Source: Rhytidiadelphus loreus
Taxonomy: Eukaryota; Streptophyta; Bryopsida; Hypnales; Hylocomiaceae
Reading direction: 5' to 3'
Assembly: GCA_947034895.1 (NCBI GenBank)
Contig: OX344764.1
Coordinates: 61,485,348 to 61,549,347 of the forward strand
DNA length: 64,000 nucleotides
Shown: positions 24,560 to 38,138 of the stretch, in pieces
Layout: each line of letters opens with the position of its first letter
Numbering within the stretch: position 1 is the first letter of the stretch
Made by a program: the position numbers and the translations under genes
Notes under the pieces: generated by a model
What the model was told of the DNA's origin: nothing
Databases searched by the model: none
What the model saw: only the letters and a program-made list of their open reading frames with translations

Positions 24560-25180
24560 TAGGTTATTGTCGATACGACAATATCACCAATTTCTATTGG
24601 GACCATGCTGTACTGACAGAGACAGATAATCATCAAGTCGAAGATACCAGACTTCTAAAGGGTAGTCTCAATGCAACAAAATTGTTGAGGACGGTATCGT
24701 CGATTCGATGATTACCCTTATACTACTATGACCACAAAACAGACGCTAAAGAGTGCAATGGAATTCATGAGGATGGTATCGTCGACTCGACGATTACCCA
24801 CAAATTAACCATGATCAGGAAACATCCGTACAAGAGTTCAATTGTCGACTCGACGATAACCCAACATTGAGCTGGACACGGAACATTCAATACACTAGTG
24901 TATCGACTAAAACATCAACGATAATGACAACATACACAATTCAAGATTGAAGCCTATCGTTGACTCGACGATATCAATTAAATTAATCATGACAAAGAAA
25001 ATTCTATAAAATTGAATATTGTCTTATCAACAATGATAGTCACGACAACGATAAAGTTCACACCTCATGAAAATAAATGGTATCGTTGACTCGAAGATAA
25101 TACACACAATACTACATGATCATTATAAATAAATAAACTAATCTTCAAATATGTATTGTCGACTCGACAATTCACCCAAC
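24560..25180. repeat. Dyad array TATCGTCGASTCGACGATA upstream of the DUF7869-like gene
   Basis: Copies lie at about 24,565, 24,693, 24,775, 24,840, 24,953, 25,079 and 25,155, with weaker ones at 24,899 and 25,021. The best copies read GGTATCGTCGACTCGACGAT followed by TACCC. The centre is a single C or G. Many substitutions come as matched pairs in both arms, so the symmetry is preserved. The same family recurs at 33.2-38.1 kb around the divergent gene. Confidence 0.9.
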
Positions 25181-26619
25181 ATTGCATTCCTATACCATGC
25201 TTCCGTATTTTCCGCCGCATTCCTCGGGATCCCAGTACATATGCATTCAGCTGGGATGGAACATCGACATTATCATAAGGAGACGCAGTCCTACAAATTT
25301 ATTAGTTTCATATCGCATAACTTCTCACAGGTTGTACCACGGAATCGACTAACGTGAACCCAACCTTTCTAATGCATAGAATGGAACAGCATGATCGAAT
25401 TTGAAAAATACTCCACGATTGACATGAACCTGCATTGGAAGAACGTAGTAGTTCGGGGACGAACCGTATTGTAGACAATCAAAGAAGATGATCAAAAATG
25501 CAATACTGTTCAAGGCCTGTATGAACCTGCAATGGGAGAACACAGTAGCCCGGAGATGAACATGGAACGGCGCAACACGGAATTGATGGAGAGCAACATC
25601 AATACAGGAGCATCGACATGGAGAAAAATGTGAAAGGCGTGACTCCGTCGCAAAGGTGATTGCGCAAAATGAAAGAGTTGAACTGTCTCCGAGGACAAGG
25701 CGCGGGAAAATTTGAGCGCGAATTTTCCACCATTCAAAATATGTTGACTTCGAATGCAGAATATCTGGTACACTCATCATTTCCCTGACATTACTGAAGA
25801 TTCTCCGCCCACTTTCGGTTGCACTTTTCTAGAGTTGGGTCTACTGCGTAAAAGATGCAACAAAATTTTGTCCATTTACAGTTGTTAGATATTGTCAATC
25901 TAATTGAAGGGACTACACTTTGCAAGTATCACATCCACTTGCCGCTATCTTTGGTGTAAGGTTCTAAGCATACTTTTTCGGAATCGCCTTGATGGCATCT
26001 TCAACGTACGAGTGAACTATTTTGGGGTTTTCAGCATTTAATATCATTGGTTTAGGGTATAAGACTTTTTCTTCTTTTTTCTAACAAATGGGAAACTCAC
26101 TACATTCAAAAAACTGGCCAAACGCAAAGGTTGAACAAATGAAGTGAAAATGAGTTAGGGTTTAGAGTTTTAACATGCGTCGTTTATTGTTTGGGCAAGA
26201 ACATGTTAGAGGTTTGTTAACAAAAAACATGGATTTCTAAAAGCGAAAGGGCCAACAAATTTTCGTTGTCAAAATCTTTAAAAAAAATTCATTCTTGTGC
26301 ATAGTTAAAAAAACCTTGAAAGTACTTCTAATCCTCATATTTTTTCAAATGATTTTACAATTCAATAGTAGTAGAATGTACAGCAATTATTTAATTTTCA
26401 CTAAATATTTGATATCTTAGGTTATTCAATGTATTTATAGAAGACTTTAAGAAAACAAAATTCTTAATCTTTTATCACTACAATCTTTACTTCTTTTAGA
26501 TTTAGATTATGTGCAATACTAATTTAAATTCTCTTATTTTGTATGTTAAAATATTATTTCATAGTGTACAAATTCAAAAATAAATAAATAAATTCCTATT
26601 TCAAAATATATAAATGAAG
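25181..26619. other. Intergenic DNA inside the 32-kb element
   Basis: Contains two related ~40-bp stretches about 100 bp apart (near 25,424 and 25,520: ATGAACCTGCA.TGG followed by GAGAAC.A.AGTAG-like text). The 143-codon minus ORF at 25,349-25,780 has no recognisable domain and overlaps these repeats; I do not call it a gene. The remainder is AT-rich with nothing seen. Confidence 0.6.
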
Positions 26620-29600
26620 AATGTAGAGGTGGTTTCAAAAATGACACGTACAAGTTGCACATAGTTCCCCCATAAATTAGATTTTATGGCATATCCATGT
26701 CCATGCACGTTCTTTGAAAATTGGAATTGAGACAGTTGAAGATTCCCGAACCGTTACGAAGTGATTTCCCAATCATGGTTATTCCAATGAAATATAAACC
26801 ATGATTGGAATCATGAAAAAAATGTAGAGATGGTCCAAACAATTAGACGTACAAGTTGCAAATAATTCCTACATTCAGATTTAATAAGCACTTCACATTC
26901 AAGAACAACTTTTTTGAAAGATCTTGGATTGAATTCAAATGTGGGAGACACTGGGCAGTAATTTCCCAAAATCCACAAACTCATCTGCAAGTGGAAAAAA
27001 AAATGTAGAGGTGGTTTCAAAAATGACACGTACAAGTTGCAAATACTTCCCCCATAAATTAGATTTTGTGGCATGTCCATATCCATGCACGTTTTTAAAA
27101 AGTTTGGAATTGAGTTAAAGATTCCCGGACCGCTACAATGTGATTTCCCAAACATAGTTATTCCAAATGAATGAAATATGAACCATGATTGGAATCATGA
27201 AAAAAATGTAGACATGGTCCAAACAATTATACGTACAAGTTGCAAATAGTTCCTATATTAAGATTTGGTAAACACTACACAAGAATAACTTTTTTGGAAG
27301 ATCTTGGATGGAATGCAAATGTAGGAGACGCGTGGCAGTAATTTCCCAAAATCCACAAATTCATCACCAAGTGGAAAAATAAAATGTAGAGGTGGTTTTA
27401 AAAATGACACGTACAAGTTGCAAATACTTCCCCCATAAATTAGATTTTGTGGCATGTCCATATCCATGCACGTTTTTAAAAAGTTTGGAATTGAGTTGAA
27501 GATTCCTGGACCGCTACAATGTGATTTCCCAAACATAGTTATTCCAAATGAATGAAATATGAACCATGATTGGAATCATGAAAAAAATGTAGAGATGGTC
27601 CAAACAATTAGACGTACAAGTTGCAAATAGTTCCTATATTAAGATTTGGTAAGCACTACACAAGAATAACTTTTTTGGAAGATCTTGGATGGAATGCAAA
27701 TGTAGGAGACCCTTGGCAGTAATTTCCCAAAATCCACAAATTCATCACCAAGTGGAAAAATAAAATGTAGAGGTGGTTTCAAAAATGACACGTACAAGTT
27801 GCAAATACTTCCCCCATAAATTAGATTTTGTGGCATGTCCATATCCATGCACGTTTTTAAAAAGTTTGGAATTGAGTTGAAGATTCCCGGACCGCTACAA
27901 TGTGATTTCCCAAACATAGTTATTCCAAATGAATGAAATATGAACCATGATTGGAATCATGAAAAAAATGTAGACATGGTCCAAACAATTATACGTACAA
28001 GTTGCAAATAGTTCCTATATTAAGATTTGGTAAACACTACACAAGAATAACTTTTTTGGAAGATCTTGGATGGAATGCAAATGTAGGAGACCCTTGGCAG
28101 TAATTTCCCAAAATCCACAAATTCATCACCAAGTGGAAAAATAAAATGTAGAGGTGGTTTTAAAAATGACACGTACAAGTTGCAAATACTTCCCCCATAA
28201 ATTAGATTTTGTGGCATGTCCATATCCATGCACGTTTTTAAAAAGTTTGGAATTGAGTTGAAGATTCCTGGACCGCTACAATGTGATTTCCCAAACATAG
28301 TTATTCCAAATGAATGAAATATGAACCATGATTGGAATCATGAAAAAAATGTAGAGATGGTCCAAACAATTAGACGTACAAGTTGCAAATAGTTCCTATA
28401 TTAAGATTTGGTAAGCACTACACAAGAATAACTTTTTTGGAAGATCTTGGATGGAATGCAAATGTAGGAGACCCTTGGCAGTAATTTCCCAAAATCCACA
28501 AATTCATCACCAAGTGGAAAAATAAAATGTAGAGGTGGTTTCAAAAATGACACGTACAAGTTGCAAATACTTCCCCCATAAATTAGATTTTGTGGCATGT
28601 CCATATCCATGCACGTTTTTAAAAAGTTTGGAATTGAGTTGAAGATTCCCGGACCGCTACAATGTGATTTCCCAAACATAGTTATTCCAAATGAATGAAA
28701 TATGAACCATGATTGGAATCATGAAAAAAATGTAGACATGGTCCAAACAATTATACGTACAAGTTGCAAATAGTTCCTATATTAAGATTTGGTAAACACT
28801 ACACAAGAATAACTTTTTTGGAAGATCTTGGATGGAATGCAAATGTAGGAGACCCTTGGCAGTAATTTCCCAAAATCCACAAATTCATCACCAAGTGGAA
28901 AAATAAAATGTAGAGGTGGTTTTAAAAATGACACGTACAAGTTGCAAATACTTCCCCCATAAATTAGATTTTGTGGCATGTCCATATCCATGCACGTTTT
29001 TAAAAAGTTTGGAATTGAGTTGAAGATTCCCGGACCGCTACAATGTGATTTCCCAAACATAGTTATTCCAAATGAATGAAATATGAACCATGATTGGAAT
29101 CATGAAAAAAATGTAGAGATGGTCCAAACAATTAGACGTACAAGTTGCAAATAGTTCCTATATTAAGATTTGGTAAGCACTACACAAGAACAACTATTTT
29201 GGAAGATCTTGGATGGAATGCAAATGTAGGAGACGCGTGGCAGTAATTTCCCAAAATCCACAAATTCATCACCAAGTGGAAAAATAAAATGTAGAGGTGG
29301 TTTTAAAAATGACACGTACAAGTTGCAAATACTTCCCCCATAAATTAGATTTTGTGGCATGTCCATATCCATGCGTGTTTTTAAAAAGTTTGGAATTGAG
29401 TTGAAGATTCCCGGACCGCTACAATGTGATTTCCCAAACATAGTTATTCCAAATGAATGAAATATGAACCATGATTGGAATCATGAAAAAAATGTAGACA
29501 TGGTCCAAACAATTATACGTACAAGTTGCAAATAGTTCCTATATTAAGATTTGGTAAACACTACACAAGAATAACTTTTTTGGAAGATCTTGGATGGAAT

Positions 29601-30815
29601 GCAAATGTAGGAGACCCTTGGCAGTAATTTCCCAAAATCCACAAATTCATCACCAAGTGGAAAAATAAAATGTAGAGGTGGTTTTAAAAATGACACGTAC
29701 AAGTTGCAAATACTTCCCCCATAAATTAGATTTTGTGGCATGTCCATATCCATGCACGTTTTTAAAAAGTTTGGAATTGAGTTGAAGATTCCCGGACCGC
29801 TACAATGTGATTTCCCAAACATAGTTATTCCAAATGAATGAAATATGAACCATGATTGGAATCATGAAAAAAATGTAGAGATGGTCCAAACAATTAGACG
29901 TACAAGTTGCAAATAGTTCCTATATTAAGATTTGGTAAGCACTACACAAGAACAACTATTTTGGAAGATCTTGGATGGAATGCAAATGTAGGAGACGCGT
30001 GGCAGTAATTTCCCAAAATCCACAAATTCATCACCAAGTGGAAAAATAAAATGTAGAGGTGGTTTTAAAAATGACACGTACAAGTTGCAAATACTTCCCC
30101 CATAAATTAGATTTTGTGGCATGTCCATATCCATGCACGTTTTTAAAAAGTTTGGAATTGAGTTAAAGATTCCCGGACCGCTACAATGTGATTTCCCAAA
30201 CATAGTTATTCCAAATGAATGAAATATGAACCATGATTGGAATCATGAAAAAAATGTAGAGATGGTCCAAATAATTATACGTACAAGTTGCAAATAGTTC
30301 CTATATTAACATTTGGTAAACACTACACAAGAATAACTTTTTTGGAAGATCTTGGATTGAATGCAAATGTAGGAGACCCTTGGCAGTAATTTCCCAAAAT
30401 CCACAAATTCATCACCAAGTGGAAAAATAAAATGTAGAGGTGGTTTCAAAAATGACACGTACAAGTTGCAAATACTTCCCCCATAAATTAGATTTTGTGG
30501 CATGTCCATATCCATGCACGTTTTTAAAAAGTTTGGAATTGAGTTGAAGATTCCCGGACCGCTACAATGTGATTTCCCAAACATAGTTATTCCAAATGAA
30601 TGAAATATGAACCATGATTGGAATCATGAAAAAAATGTAGAGATGGTCCAAATAATTATACGTACAAGTTGCAAATAGTTCCTATATTAAGATTTGGTAA
30701 GCACTACACAAGAACAACTTTTTTGGAAGATCTTGGATTGAATGCAAATGTAGGAGACGCTTGGCAGTAATTTCCCAAAATCCACAAATTCATCTGCAAG
30801 TGGAAAAAAAAATGT
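26620..30815. repeat. Satellite: ~11 tandem copies of a 381-bp unit with higher-order structure
   Basis: Units repeat every 381 bp with few differences; for example CAAAATCCACAAATTCATC recurs in register. Each unit is itself two diverged ~190-bp halves: one begins TGTAGAGGTGGTTT and the other TGTAGAGATGGTCC, and both continue to ACGTACAAGTTGCAAATA and later TTTCCCAAA. From about 26,824 to 29,877 successive units alternate between GTAGAGATGG with AATTAGACG and GTAGACATGG with AATTATACG, which makes a 762-bp higher-order repeat. The last two units carry a third variant (AATAATTATACG). The 92-codon minus ORFs in each unit exist only because 381 is divisible by three. Confidence 0.97.
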
Positions 30816-33266
30816 ATTGGTAGGAAGCAAAATGGAACCGACATCTAATAATCCAAGTCGGTCGTTTCATATTTGTTTAACCTTGGGACTAGAATGAGTA
30901 ACAAATTTTTGAAAATTGAAAATGCGGTGGTTACTAATAAAAACGACCTTCTCTTGAAATTTACAGTGTTGGTGCATTGAAGAAAGCAAAATGTCCCTCT
31001 GCGTTAGTGATTGCTTTTCAATTGGAGCAGGGTCACTTTTAGAACTGACTTCTTTAAAGCACAAGCACCCAACTTTAGGTTAGAAACACCCTACCTCGGA
31101 GCACCCTTCGATAATATATTAGCTTTCGTTCAGACTAAGCCTACATTGGGAACAGCTAGCTATGTTTCCAAGGACTGGTATCACTATCGATGGCCAGTTT
31201 GTGCTGCACAGTACAAGGCACGGAAGGCAATGATCAATTATTCTTCTACCATCGCAAAAGCGTGATGAATCAAATCAACTGGTGAGATTAGAACTTGTAA
31301 CCTACACATACATACTTACACAGTTATACAGACCTTACGCTTTGTTTGCTTGTGACTTGAATTCCAAAGTTGTTTGGCAATAGTGGGTTGTTCGTGTCCT
31401 ATGGAAGGGGAAGGAACATATCCTATTTCACACATGTGACTTGTACGATTTATGGAGATGGGACGTTAGAATAACTTCTCTCATACTATAGTGGACCAAT
31501 TCCCGTGACACCAACGTCAATCAAGGTACGTTCATCTAAAAAGAATACAATAACTAATTGACCAAAGTTGTTGTCTCAGGCACTTGGCACCAGGGCTCTT
31601 TTTTTTACTTTCAAGTGCCAGATTGCACTAGAAAATAAAAAACGGGGTTAAAAAAGGTTATAAAAAATGCCAAAAAAGTGGGATGAAATCGCCAAACAAC
31701 TTTGAAATTTTAAAAAATATTAGATGAAATCGCCTACTATACATCTATAGTATACATACTATACCATACTATACATCCAATAAGTGGATGAATGTTGCAA
31801 TTTGAAGCACCACTAGAACATTTTATATCACCAGTATGGTACTTCTTCAAAAATGGAAAAAAATGGAAAAAAAGCCCTGCCTGGCACTGTTATTGAACTT
31901 ATCAATAACATTAAGACAATGTTTTTTTTGAATTGAAACAAACCCTTGCAGTGAACAAAATTGTCTCAGACAACCCTAAACACGTTGAGGTAATTGAGAA
32001 GTCCCTCTGGGAGGACTAAAAGTTATGGCAAAGTTATGGCAAAGTAATGGCCTGGTTATACTGGAGGCGGGTTGCTTGCGGATACACTAGCTTGCAGGTA
32101 GGGTGGGTAGGGTAGGTACACTGAATAGGGTGGGTAGCTTGGGGGTCCGAGTATGTGACGGGTGAGGGTGAGGGAGGCGGGTGTGGGACGGAGGGGACGG
32201 AAAAACTCCGCTAGGGTTTACTTTTTTTCCGTGCGCAGCGGAAGAGCTTGTTGGAGCGCGAAGGTTTGCGGGTTGTTGGAGCGCGTCGGGTTGGAGTGCG
32301 TCGGATTGCTGCGGGTTGCTACTGTGGCTTGTTGCTGCTGCGGTCTGCTCCTGTGGGGTTTGCGGTATGCTGTAGAGGGGTTTGCGGGTTGCTGCGTCTT
32401 TTTCATGAGTTTTGCTGTGGGGTTTGCGGGTTGCTGCGCCTTGTTCGTGAGTGTGCTGCGACTCTACCTTGTTGCTGAATTTGGGAGTTCGCGGACTGTG
32501 TGAGAGTATAATTGTTTCAAAAATTGAAATTTCCTGAGTTTGCATGGGGATCTCGTAGTCTACCTCGGCCCCGGGGAGTTTGTGAATTTGGGAGTTTGCG
32601 GACTGTGCGAGAGTGTGATTGTTTCAAAAATTGAAATTTCAAGAGTCTGCTTGGGGATCTCGCAGTGTACCTCGGCCCTGGGGAGTTTGTGGTCTGCCTC
32701 GACAGTTCGCGGTGTGTGTGACAGTCCGAATATTCGAGATTTCGTGGTTTTCAGGAGCTTGGCAGTGGGAGTTTGGCCTGTCGAGAATTTGGCAGCTCGG
32801 CAGTGGGAGTTCGGCAGGTCGGAAATTTGGCAGCTCGGCAGACGGCAGTCTTCATCTTCGACTTTGTTTGAGGTTTGTTGTTCGACTCCTTGTTTCGGGA
32901 ATTAGGAAGGTCGGCAATTTAAGAGTTTGATTTAGGGTTATAGTTCTTAGGGTTACATTTGTCGAGGATTCTGCTGTGAGCTAGATTTTAATAAATATGT
33001 AGAAATTTGGGATTGACCTGTTCATGCGCAAAGTATGGGTTTGTAGCAATGCCGTAGGTACATGAACTTGCATAAATTGTCAAGAACTTGCATTTTTGGA
33101 ACTCAGTAAGGGTTTGAAGGTTTCACGATTTAGGGTTTTTGACCGAAGGTTGTAGACGGTTGGGGAGTTACGGGATAGGGTTTATGTTTTCCTGAAGAAG
33201 GTCCACTGTGCAAAGGAAGTTTATTGTTCACTTTTGCTGGAAGGGTCGAAAGTAGAGTGAAGGATC
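30816..33266. other. Intergenic region with GC-rich short repeats
   Basis: No convincing gene. From about 32,040 to 32,900 the plus strand is rich in G and T with repeated GCGGGTTGCTGCG words. Two tandem copies of a 108-bp unit start near 32,482 and 32,590 (GGGAGTT.GCGGACTGTG). Two GGCAGCTCGGCAGTGGGAGTT-like copies lie near 32,790-32,840. The proline-rich minus ORF at 32,087-32,545 mirrors this bias. It could be an upstream regulatory region of the gene at 33.8 kb. Confidence 0.6.
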
Positions 33267-36200
33267 GCTGAATCATCGACTCGAGGATTCACGGAAATAA
33301 GAGAAGAGGATTAGCGGTGAAAACAGCTCTATCCTCGATTCGACGATCTAGAAAACCGAAACTACAATTTGATGTCACCTGAGCACCAGTAATAATTTGA
33401 AGCCAAATGATACCAGGAACTAACAATCAACAATACAGATATAAAAGAATTAAAAAAATAATACGATATCCAGTTGAAACCGAAGAACCGAAAATACCAT
33501 AGCCTTTAGATCAGCAGTTCGTACGTATCGTCGAGTCGAAGATACTAAAATGCCTTCATTTTCAAGAGTACAATCAAAGCAAATGACGCAATCCTACGAA
33601 GAAGACACTCATATATTCCTGAATATATAATTGCAGACGCATATTCCGATCGTTAGGAACGGCAATAACCGATGAAATTTAGCTAACCCAGATATACCGA
33701 AACTAACATGCCAACCTATCCTCGAGTCGAGGATACCTTATGTTGATTGGAGACTAACATTGAACTACTTGACACAGGGGTTGAGATATGGCCGAAACTG
33801 ATGAATATAATTACACAGTAACAGAAAGCCACATGGAGCCATTCGAGAACCCGGTGCAAGATGAACCATTCATTGCAGAGATGGAGGGAACTTATGGAAA
33901 ACTCTGGAGATTCAAAGAGCACATTAAAAACTGGAGTTTTGGTGTCAGCCGCTGGAAGAACTTTGTGTACCTTCGTTACAGAGCTCAGGGGAACAACCAG
34001 TACATCCCATGGAACATGAAGGAGAAGGTGACTCTCATCGACGACTACCAAAGCAAGTATGTCGTAATAGTCCTTCGTAGCGTAGATGATGTTGGAACCC
34101 CAGGAAAACACTGTCACTCGATGGTAATCGATGTGGACGAATATCACGCTAAGTTTGACTTAGATAATTTGATGACCTTCCTACAAGGGTCAGAGATGGA
34201 CTCTCTCAACGACGAATTCGTGAAGTGTGGATATGTTCCGTGGAGTGACAGCACGGCAAAGTCGAACGCTAGTAAACTCCGTCTCATATGGCAAACCCTG
34301 GATCACTACGCACTGACCAATTCAAAGCCGGTCCCATCAGTGGGAGGGAGTATCTCCAAGCAGGCGAAAAGAGCTGCAGGTGGTGGTGACCAACCACAGT
34401 CGGGTCATACTGGGGAAGGCAGTCGTGGGACTAGACCAGGGAAGACAAGGTCCGAACCCCAAAAGCGAGATCCTCCAATGTCAGAGCCAGGTGATTCAAC
34501 AAGGAAGAGGCGAAAACCAAGTCTCCCTGGAACTGTCGCTGGTGCCGGGAGTTCAGGTTCGGCACTGACGACACTGGAAGCAACTCCGGCGACGTCAGAG
34601 ACACCAACGCCGAATCATGAAAAGTTTACCAAAATTCAATCCGAATTTTGGGCTGACCACAAATCATGTTTCATTCTTGATGACGAAATTCGTAAGGTCC
34701 ACATAAAGCAGTGCATCATAGCGAAAGACCAATACATTATTCGGACACTCCAAAAAGACATCGTGGAATCTGTAAAAAATGAGCTCATCCAGCTCGGGGA
34801 CATAAAGCAAAGACAGAAAGTCTGTCTCACGCCTGTGGACTTGAAGAACGGACTTCTGCATAAGAAGCCTGAGTCTTGGGACGAAATTAAAAAAGGCAAG
34901 TTCATGATTATTAACAGTCAGCACAGCATCACCGCATCCAAAGAGTTGCAAAAAGAGGGATGCGGGGAGGCCCGTCGTGTCGAGCTTTAGGAGTGGGAGG
35001 CAATAATTGTGTGGACTAAGGAACCGCAGAAATTGCGAAGCATCTCCAAATTCTATAACTGCACCAATCATTTGGATCACGCCCAACCAACATGGGGGAA
35101 CCAGATAATCAGCTGTCGGAATATCTGGATCACATGTAAAAGGGCGACAGATAATCCAACCGAGGGTGCATCCCGCCACAACAAAGCAGTGTACAACCTG
35201 GATGAGTACAAGGTATGCTTAATTTTGCTTCACATATCCTCGAGTCGATGATTCAGTCTACTTCGTCAGCCTAGTATGTATTATTCTGTTGTTCGTTATT
35301 CTAGTATATATGATGGTTATGCAGTTCTGTGGACCATACAGGTGGAATCCTCGACTCAAGGATACTACTCTAGTTAAATGAAATTAAATAGTATCACTCG
35401 TATCATCGACTCGACGATACAACTTTGCAAAATCATTTCAAATTGATATGTAACGGCTGCCGAATTGTGTGCAACAGAATTTTACTGAGTCTGTCATGGA
35501 CCGATACTACAGCATCAACCTAGATAAGGATGGCGCGACTGTAAAAGGTCCTGCCGACCTGAAGAATGAGATGCAGATCATCACTTTGCCAGACGAGCTA
35601 TTTGCATTCTAGGAGAAATTTCTAACGAAGCATGCCGATGGTGAGTTGATCGAACCTATATCCGGGATGAAGTACAATGAGATGAAGGGCTTCAAGCGGA
35701 AGGCAATGTCCCTAAAGAAGGAGTTTTTTCGACATTGTGGTCATTTCACAGACAAGGACTTCAGCACCCTCGCGCTGCACCTGCTTGGGGAAACACCGAT
35801 GCGGAAATCCTTGTATCCTAAATTATCCGTGTCCAGGACTAGAATCTTGGTCGCTGATAATATGAGAGCTGGTGATTGGATTGAGAGGAGGAAGCATAAG
35901 AAAGTCATTCATCAGGACTTACATTCAAATGAATCAAACCAGCTCTTAAACTAACAGACAATGGCGGCGACGTTATTGACGAGACATGGAGGTCTTGGAA
36001 AGCGAGGCACAGATTCACGTCCGCGACGTGGGATTTTCTAATTTCATATCCCAAGAATGAGTACTTCAAGAGGAGGCTCACGAATGAGGCGTCTAATAAG
36101 CGAGCAAAAGATCTTGGGAAAACCTTATCCCGAGGTTTTTTACATGTTCACGCAGTTCATGAGGATGAAGTACAATCTTCCAAAACCAGCAGGAGGTGTC

Positions 36201-38138
36201 CAGGTCAGAGGGATAGATATGAAAGCAAAGTCGCTCATTGGCAGCTCTCAGTACCGGTATGTTAGCCGGGAAATCAACTTCGCGTTGTTGGACGTGAGAG
36301 AGGTTCTTCGTTCGACAGGGGCAGATGACACTGTGGATTTGGATTCTCTTTTGAAGTTTCTCTTAGAGGGGCTTGAACCAAAAATGCATGAGCCGCTTGT
36401 TTGGCTCTTCATTTTACGAAACAGAGGAGATGTGAAGGCAGTGAAATTATTTGCAACGCTGAAGCTAAAGGATTACGACTGCGTGCAGTCGATGTATGTC
36501 CCAGCAAAAGCTGAGATGCTAGACAATTGCACCAATCGCAACATGGCAGACGACGTACCTTTGGTATTTTTGTTCAAGAGAGGCCACGACTTCGTTAATT
36601 CAATTCGTGGATTGGTGAAGAAGGAATATGAAACACCTGCGACATGTCAATACTACAATGAAGTGTCGAAGAACACGGAAGCCAAGTGGAGGATTCACCC
36701 TACAGAACTCAGAATGGAGTTCTATCTGCAGGTACTTCAAGATTTTGCAATGCCAGAGGAGAACGTGGTCGGCGTCTACTGCGGTCCCAAATTCATGCTG
36801 GCCTTTAAGGTATGTATACGTCCCCGACGTATATTAATCATCGACTCGATGATAGTTGTCCTCAACTAGATGATATTTTCCATGTCAGGTGTGAGATGGA
36901 ATTTCTTGGATATTAACGGACTCTGTGATGTGTTTTATGCATTCATTGGTAGGATTTGAGTTATCGTCGACTCGAGGATAGGAGATGGATATTATGACTA
37001 CTAATAGCTGGTCTTTTGTTGCAGATGTTTGGGTCATATTTTTATGGATTTGTCGAAAGGGATGACGCCAGGGGGTATAGAAAAATTGCCTTCCTGGGAG
37101 ATAAAATGGATATGAATGATTTCATGTTATCTAATTCTCCATATACGCTGGAGTACAAAAGGCCAGTGAGTCGTGTTCCAGTGGTGGTGATCGAGAGCTC
37201 GCCCCCTTCGGGTCCGCCAACTTTCGAATCGCCCGTCGCTGTTCTCTCACCAAGACGACGAGAGAAAGAAGCCCTTGGCCTAAATCTCGCCGATGACCCT
37301 GGCGTGATGGAAATTGATCAGTTTGGGACAAACACATTTCAAGTGTTCATGTAGATGACATTGCCAATTGATCCATGTGCATCACAAGAGGTACCTACTC
37401 CGACACAAGATTCAACGCCGCCAGTACATGCACTTGTGCCTAATGTAGTGGACATGAATTCTGTCCCGGAATCTCAGAATCGACTGGTTGAGCAGGAGGG
37501 TGCTCATCAAGATCAGCGGCGGCATGCTCTTGAGGAGCAAAGTGTACTTGAGCCAATGGAGGTGCATCAAATCCGCGATCCTTTGCCGCCAAGTAGACCA
37601 CCGCGCGCCCCTATCGTTGGCGACATTATTGATCTCAGTGACGATGATGACGTCGACCGCACACATTCGTCGGATGAAGACGATGTAGAGGGCATGCCTA
37701 CGAAACCTGACCTGAAACCCAAAATCTTACCCGATGGCAAGGTGAAGGTTGAGGGGGACTGGTGGACACATCAAGAGGAGGCCAGAAAACGCAGAATAGC
37801 GAGACAGCAGGAGAGAGAGGAAAAGGACAGAAGGCTTCAAGAGGCCTATGCCAACACTCAAGAGGCGAACGCCAAAATTAAAGAGGTGCAGCTGGCGGCC
37901 AATGCAAAAATACAGGAGGTGCAGCAGGAGTCTAAGGCAGAGATCTCATCCCTTCAGAGTCAATTGAATCAACTCATTGCTGCGCTTCAATCTCAGTCCG
38001 GTGGCTCCATCGTCCTCCCTCCATCGGTCGTGTCCGGCTCACAAGTAGGAACTCCAGTGTCCTCCGGAGGACAGTCATCCATGCAGAAGGCTGAGAACTT
38101 GGTGTCCGGGACTCCTGATCGTCGACTCGAGGATAAGG
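33267..38138. repeat. Second cluster of the TATC-N-TCGASTCGA-N-GATA dyad
   Basis: Copies lie at about 33,267, 33,329, 33,524, 33,715 (upstream), 35,236, 35,345, 35,400 (intron 1), 36,837, 36,961 (intron 2) and 38,117 (inside an exon). Examples: TATCCTCGAGTCGAGGATA, TATCATCGACTCGACGATA and ATCATCGACTCGATGAT. They belong to the same family as 24.6-25.2 kb. Position 5 and its partner vary together in several copies. Confidence 0.9.

Noticed and set aside
24560..25180. CRISPR-like array
   Set aside because: Repeats are dyads with irregular spacing of 60-130 bp, and the host is a eukaryote.
25349..25780. 143-codon minus-strand ORF
   Set aside because: Overlaps short direct repeats, hydrophobic and cysteine-rich without pattern, no homologue recalled.
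26811..30584. Ten nearly identical minus-strand ORFs of 92-114 codons
   Set aside because: They follow from a 381-bp satellite whose period is divisible by three; no start context, splicing or domain supports a gene family.
32087..32545. Proline- and histidine-rich minus-strand ORF
   Set aside because: Mirror of a G/T-rich repetitive stretch on the plus strand; no domain and no splice context.
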